A stretch of DNA of 64,000 nucleotides from Galerina marginata (taxonomy: Eukaryota; Basidiomycota; Agaricomycetes; Agaricales; Galerinaceae). Below, one piece after another: positions 59,105-64,000 of the stretch. The DNA lies in assembly GCA_023014335.1 (NCBI GenBank), contig JAECYW010000012.1:1302001-1366000 (forward strand), in the 5' to 3' direction. The notes under the pieces are model-generated. The model saw only the letters and a list, made by a program, of their open reading frames with translations, did not search any database and was not told the origin of the DNA. Each line of letters starts with the position of its first letter. The stretch's first letter is position 1. Made by a program: the position numbers and the translations under genes.

Positions 59105-59275
59105 CGACGATCGTAGCCAAGAGGTACGCGGTCCTAATTTAGAGACACAATATTTGTGCATCACGTCCATGCCAAACAATAGTAAGACACCGCGACCACG
59201 TGACTCGTGTTCTGGACTTCGGAGGCTTTCCATATCCGGTGCCATCCTTCATTGTCGTGGTCGACTCGGCTTGCC
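59105..59275. promoter_or_regulatory. shared divergent promoter, DUF1365 gene / lysine-rich gene
   Basis: 171 bp lie between the start codons of the two opposite genes. A CACGTGAC site (about 59199-59206) fits a CACGTG bHLH-type E-box. No TATA box is clear. Confidence 0.55.
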
Positions 59276-61339
59276 ATGAACAGCAGGGAACCTCCAAAGC
59301 CTGCAGTGATCCTAGCGACTCCAGTGAATGTGGAAGAGAGCCGGGCTCAGCGGCTGCAGCGCCAGCAAGCACGATTCCGGGACAGAGGCGGGTGAGTAGG
59401 CCGGAAGTGACCTTCGAGGTGGCGCCGTTGCTAATTCAGAATTGTGCAGAATTTTTGTGCCCAGCAGTCGGAATACCTTAGCTGATATTCTACTTGGGAA
59501 GGCATCACCACTAAAGAGACCTCGTCGAAGTCGAAGTGTATCGGCCTCGCCTACGAAAGGCAGAGGGCATACGGAGAACAGTACTGCCCAGGATCTAAAC
59601 GTTACTGCCCTCCATACCGCCTCTAGGAGGAGTCCTCGGAAACATGGAAGACCCACCGCACCTTCTTTCGATGTTGAGGATGGCGGCGCAAACACGACCG
59701 GTACGTTTACAGGTATTTTCTGTTCAGCTTCCAACAACGGTGATTTCTTCCACTTCTAGTAATAAGTATTAAGCCTGTTAAAAAGACGGACGGTGCGAAG
59801 ACCTCGAAGCAGGGTGTACAACGTACGAATACTAAATTCTTTTCTACACTGTTTTATTGACTCCTTATTCTGGTTGACAACTCCAAAGTTTCGACCAATT
59901 CAGCAAAACCGAAACGTGTGACCAATTCCACTTCCAAGGCTTCGATTCCAAAGGCTGCGTCAACATCAACCAAGAAAATTAAGAAGACGGAGAATGGCCC
60001 CTCTGAAAATGTTGATAATGACAGACCGGTTTCGAAATCGAAAGGGTCCAAAGCTTCCACTTCGAAAACTTTGGAAGGTGCTGCTACGTCTTACTTCTCA
60101 TCGTTGTGCAGAAGGACTTGCTCACAGAATCCAAGTCTCTGCAGCCAGGGAAGAATTTGTAAATTCAGATGAAAACCTCCCTGTTCCGATGCCCAAATCC
60201 AAATCCAAATCCAAAGCGCCTCGCAAACCTTCCAAACCGAAAGTGCCTAAAGCCACAAGTTTGTTTTCTTACTCCTCTTTTTTTTTGCCCGCTTCTGTGC
60301 AGAGATAATTTTACTCATTAATTCTTTAAGGCTCCCAGATTGCCAAAGAAGTAAAGACGAAGGGCAAGCCTGCCGTTTCTGCAAAAAACGCCGCAGCCAC
60401 ATCGTCTATAAATGCGCTCGATCCCCTTTCTCCTCCAACGCGTTCTCGGCCAAGAAAATCGGATCTATATTCTGACGGTTTCTCAGAAGACGAATACGTC
60501 CCCAAGGCAGCTGCAAGACCTGCAAAAGCTGGGGCGAAAAGTACTCTTTCCCATAAGCCCAAACCAGCTTCATCTAAACTACCGTCTGCGCCTTCGAAGC
60601 GGAATAAGAAGGGCATCGCCGGACTCCCAGACATCCCGGAGGAGAACGAGGATTGGGCTGAGGATCAAGAGGGCGCAGATGGAGTGCAGTCTCTAGCCAC
60701 TAAAGAGAATGCAATCCTTGAACCGAGAACAAATGCCAGCAAGGGCAAGAAACGCGTTGCCCAGGACGCGGAATTGGAGCAAGAACCACCCGAGCCTCCC
60801 AAAAAACGTACGAAAAAGAATGATAATGGTGCAAATAGCGCAGATCCCGAATCTTCGAAGGCCAAGACCCAAAAGAAGGGTTCCACGAAACGTCCTCGTA
60901 ATGAAGATATTGCCGATGAATCCAATAAGAAGGCGACGAAGCGCAAAAAAGGTGCAGATGACTCGGAAACCGACGCTGTCGAGAAAACGAAAGGAAAAAA
61001 AGCGAGCAAACCTAGGTCTCAAAAATTCGCCAATGGTGCTACTAAACCTTCCTCTCGTCAGGCCACCAAGACTGCGTGTGTATTCTATCTTTCGGCCTGT
61101 TGCATCTATTGACTTACTGATTTTCCAGTAAGCGTAAAGAAAATTCTTCTGCGCCAGCATTATCTAAAGTGAGTGTTAATAGTCGTATAGATAGCAACTT
61201 GTTGGCTGACTCCTTGCCGAAGCTACAAGGGGAAGCAACCATACGAAAGGGTCCGCCCAAGAGCGTGTTGCAGAGAATTAAGGACTCTCAACCTGATGAT
61301 GCCGACAACGAGCCCGATCCTATTGATTTCCTTTCATGA
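59276..61339 (+). CDS. lysine-rich, probably nuclear protein of unknown function
   Basis: A multi-exon gene; I do not recognise the family. The start MNSREPPKPAVILATPVNVE leads to ESRAQRLQRQQARFRDRGGI and FVPSSRNTLADILLGK, which look conserved in style (a helix followed by a short motif). The rest is low-complexity and very rich in Lys, Ser, Ala and Pro, with repeated KxxK/SK blocks (KKTDGAKTSKQG, KPKRVTNSTSKASIPKAAST, KKRTKKNDNGANSADPESSK). Several bipartite nuclear-localisation-like signals occur (KRPRRSRS, KKATKRKKG). The C-terminus reads VLQRIKDSQPDDADNEPDPI followed by DFLS, ending 61339. About seven exons were inferred from frame changes. The composition suggests a chromatin-associated or DNA-binding scaffold; a kinetochore or replication role is possible but unsupported. 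Confidence 0.7.
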
Positions 61340-61692
61340 ATTTGTTTTTATATTTTTGCACCAGTCATATTGAAACTGTTATCTTTTTCATAGTCGTCAC
61401 CTTTGTCGCCTCATCATTTTGGTTTTTATGCATATCTACTCCTATTCCTAGCGCACAATTTAACACATTTTATGCATAGAGAACTACACATCATCAATCA
61501 CACACATTATATATTGTATAAACATGTTATTTTTCCTTATCGCAATGTAACTAACTTCCTATTTCATGAGATGCCATTTGAAGAATACATTAATAATAAC
61601 TATCAGAGGGTATTTCGTAGTACGACAACAGTACAGCGACTTGGTCCATGGATGGGTGAAATTAATGGGATTATACAAATAACATGGTAACT
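61340..61692. other. convergent AT-rich intergenic region
   Basis: About 350 bp of AT-rich sequence lies between the lysine-rich gene and the SET2 stop. A 95-codon plus-strand ORF (61403-61690) has no recognisable motif and lies in probable 3' UTR. Confidence 0.45.
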
Positions 61693-64000
61693 TTATTCGT
61701 CAGTAGAGGGACGCCGCCGTGGATCCACAGCGATTGAGGCCGACTGAGGGCCGTTGTAAGTATCCATAAGTACATCCATGCGGTGGCCCCACACTGCATG
61801 CAACGGGGGTGGCATAGCACTTGGAAAAGCAACTGGTTGACCCTGACCTTCACCCATATCATCGTCCTTGTCATCGTCGCTGCCCGAGTCAAGGTCCATT
61901 CCCATGGCTTCCTCGAAAGACATTGAAGGTGGTTGTGTACTTGTATCTCCTCCATCGTTTGAGTTTGGAGTCTGCATAGACGTAGACGGTGTATCTTGCG
62001 CAGTCGATGTTGAGGATGAGTGTAGCATTTTGCCAGATTTTTCCATTTTCCGAATAACCTTGGCGATGTACTCTTTTGCGAATTTCTTGATCTTGACTAC
62101 TTTCTCCTCTGAGAGAGTATCGAGACGGTTATCACGATAGCTCGACGATTTCTTCTCTTTATCCGCTATAATCTGGGTTAGCTGACGTAAGGTATCAGGA
62201 CGCGTTCTTCCAGGATGCACTCGTTATCTCACCTCCTTTGCATGCTTCTTGAACGAGTCGCGATCAAAGGATTTGGAGTACTTGGACATGCACTTCACCA
62301 CAACACCTCCGACCAACTTCATCAACCTCTTCTCCTTGTTGGCCTCCTTATCCTCGGGAGTGAGAGTCTTCTTTTGCGCTCGGTCCTTTTTGCGTGCAGC
62401 TTTTTCAGCTGCCGTTGCCGCCTTCAGCTTGGCTTGTGCAGCGGCCGCGGCAGCAGCAGCCTCTTCCGCGGCGGCAGCTTCTGCAGCTGAAGCGATAATG
62501 GCTTTTACAGACTCCTTCATTTCCTTTTGTTTACGCTCCAGCTGCCTCATCTGGTCATCGTGGGCTGCCATTCTTGCCTGTGTTTCGGGAGACGGACCCC
62601 GTTCAACTGGCTCCACCATCCTTCTCTTCCGCCGCGAATCGTCAACCTTGACGGCAAAAAACTTTCGCCGGAGTTCAGGCGTGAAGATGGGAGATTCTGA
62701 TTCTGTTGGTTTCACTTCAACATGCTAGTAACCATGTATACATATTAAACAACGCAAAGGGGTGGAAAAACTATGTTTCATACCTGAATCGTTCTTTTTG
62801 GTATACGGCTATAAACCGGAAGGGTTTCCCAATGATCCAAAAGCTAGCAATTAATACGATCAGCACCGGGGTAACAACATTGAGAAATCAGAACCCACAG
62901 ACTGTGCCAACAATTTTACTGTAGTTTCATTTTCTAAAGCTGCACACGCCTCCACTGGAACGTGTACTTTTGAATCCTGTACTTTGTTCCGGTTTAGCAG
63001 TGGCCATGTTGATATACATTCCAGGGCCTATTGGACAACACGAGTGAGAACGAATTGGAAGTCAGTTAATAAGAGTCTAACCAGTTTAACCAATTCCATA
63101 TCCGATGCATAATCCTCCAAAACATTGGTCATGAGACTATATCCACGCAACCGCATTATTTGTCGCAGTGCCGCCTGGTCTTCCGTTATCTGGAGAAAGC
63201 TACAATCAGGAATCCATTAAGGCGGTAATCATTGTCGATGTCAGACCTTAATCCTCATGAGTAATTTTGACAAGACTTTCCGGCTCGTGGTTTGACGAAT
63301 GGCCTGTACAACTTTGGGTACTTCTTTCTCGACGATGGCCTTCAAAGTCGGCTAAACGACACCAGTGTTTAGTACAGACCGTTTAATGACGACAGTAGCG
63401 AATGACCCACCATAAAATCTGGATCGTCGATTTTCTTGCCTTTCTTTTTCTTAGTACCCTTAAGCTCCATCAAGTCCTCCTCGTCTGTGATGCCAAGAGC
63501 GTCGAGATAGAGGTCATCCATGGTAGCAATATCCGTCTGGGTCTTTCCGCCAATGTACCCAACACACATGGGTTCACCACAGAAACACTCTTGGGCTTGA
63601 TGACTACATAAGTGGAGATTAACATATGAGGGAAAATAAGGCATTGTGACAAGACGAACCCATAGCGATCAACATTATAATTGAATGTCAGCTCCTCGTG
63701 CATCTGAATATTTCGTTTGGCAAATATTCCCATTCGAACTTGAGTTCCAACAGTCCACTTGGCGACATAGCAATTCGGGTTACAGCTATGATTTGCGAAC
63801 CTTCCAATGCCGCCACTCTTTGTTGCATCGATGAACTGCAGTAAATCAAATCAGGGAATCTGTAAAGCTGTACAGGCGTATCCGAAAGGTCACTTACCTC
63901 GTCCTTTTGCAACATCATGAAGTAGAAATGTCGAATACCCTCCTCGGCATATTCGCGCATGCGTTTCTTAAATGAGACAGGATTTACAACATCGCCAACA
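61693..64000 (-). CDS. SET2 histone H3K36 methyltransferase, C-terminal part (5' partial)
   Basis: The gene runs off the right edge; the visible exons start within the SET domain. [20 protein letters not shown] then [20 protein letters not shown] has the NHSCNPN pseudoknot that binds SAM, then [12 protein letters not shown]. The post-SET zinc cluster is [14 protein letters not shown]. The next domain ([20 protein letters not shown] onward, ending in [15 protein letters not shown]) resembles a TFIIS N-terminal-like fold of Set2. The C-terminal part includes an Ala/Lys-rich coiled coil and an SRI-like domain ([40 protein letters not shown]) that binds the phosphorylated RNA polymerase II tail. 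SET2 marks transcribed chromatin with H3K36me. The end is Ser/Asp-rich, then [17 protein letters not shown]. Confidence 0.93.

Noticed and set aside
1..64000. CRISPR array, prophage, plasmid or integron signals
   Set aside because: No regularly spaced repeats, integrase or bacterial gene organisation; the genes have eukaryotic introns throughout.

Overview
The window reads as nuclear DNA of a mushroom-forming basidiomycete (Agaricomycetes-like). Genes are dense, transcribed from both strands, and broken by many introns of roughly 45-100 bp with GT-AG borders. The protein set is eukaryotic housekeeping plus some fungal families. There is no sign of prokaryotic, plasmid or viral backbone. Exon joins below were made by eye from splice signals and family conservation.

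Layout. 1-528: 3' end of a PIH1-type R2TP subunit. 833-3568: a two-LIM protein head-to-head with eIF5A. 4464-5492: an F-box-like protein with a TIR element (about 5534-6279) right upstream. 7087-7871: a putative cysteine/RGG-repeat protein. 8049-8570: a second TIR element. 8659-11377: a GEN1/Yen1 Holliday-junction resolvase. 11804-17967: an ADP-ribosylation locus with a PARP-type transferase that keeps the H-Y-E triad, a divergent partner lacking H and Y, and a microbial-type PARG hydrolase. 18578-20506: IMP dehydrogenase. 20799-24143: an SRAP/HMCES abasic-site protein head-to-head with TAF8. 24494-29777: Raptor (TORC1), followed by a decayed F-box fragment. 31277-38739: MIS12 head-to-head with APC1. 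38929-40901: STN1 of the CST telomere complex. 41856-44992: a RanBP2-type zinc-finger protein. 46343-49849: an Upf1-like SF1 helicase. 51224-52994: RNA polymerase III subunit RPC11 head-to-head with a SPRY protein. 53223-57114: a MOV10/SDE3-like helicase. 57319-61339: a DUF1365 protein head-to-head with a lysine-rich protein. 61693-64000: the C-terminal part of the SET2 histone H3K36 methyltransferase.

The most interesting part is 11.8-18.0 kb. Two PARP-domain proteins share a 411-bp divergent promoter, and both carry four CxxC zinc-binding modules. In both genes the first three modules are split by phase-0 introns at the same point inside the CxxC. A PARG with the GGG...QEE signature lies 0.7 kb downstream. 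This looks like a writer, a catalytically dead writer-like partner and an eraser of ADP-ribose encoded together, close to DNA-repair genes (GEN1, SRAP). Further oddities are exons of 7, 8 and 12 nt, a probable GC-AG intron in eIF5A, and two inverted-repeat elements with TA at both ends.
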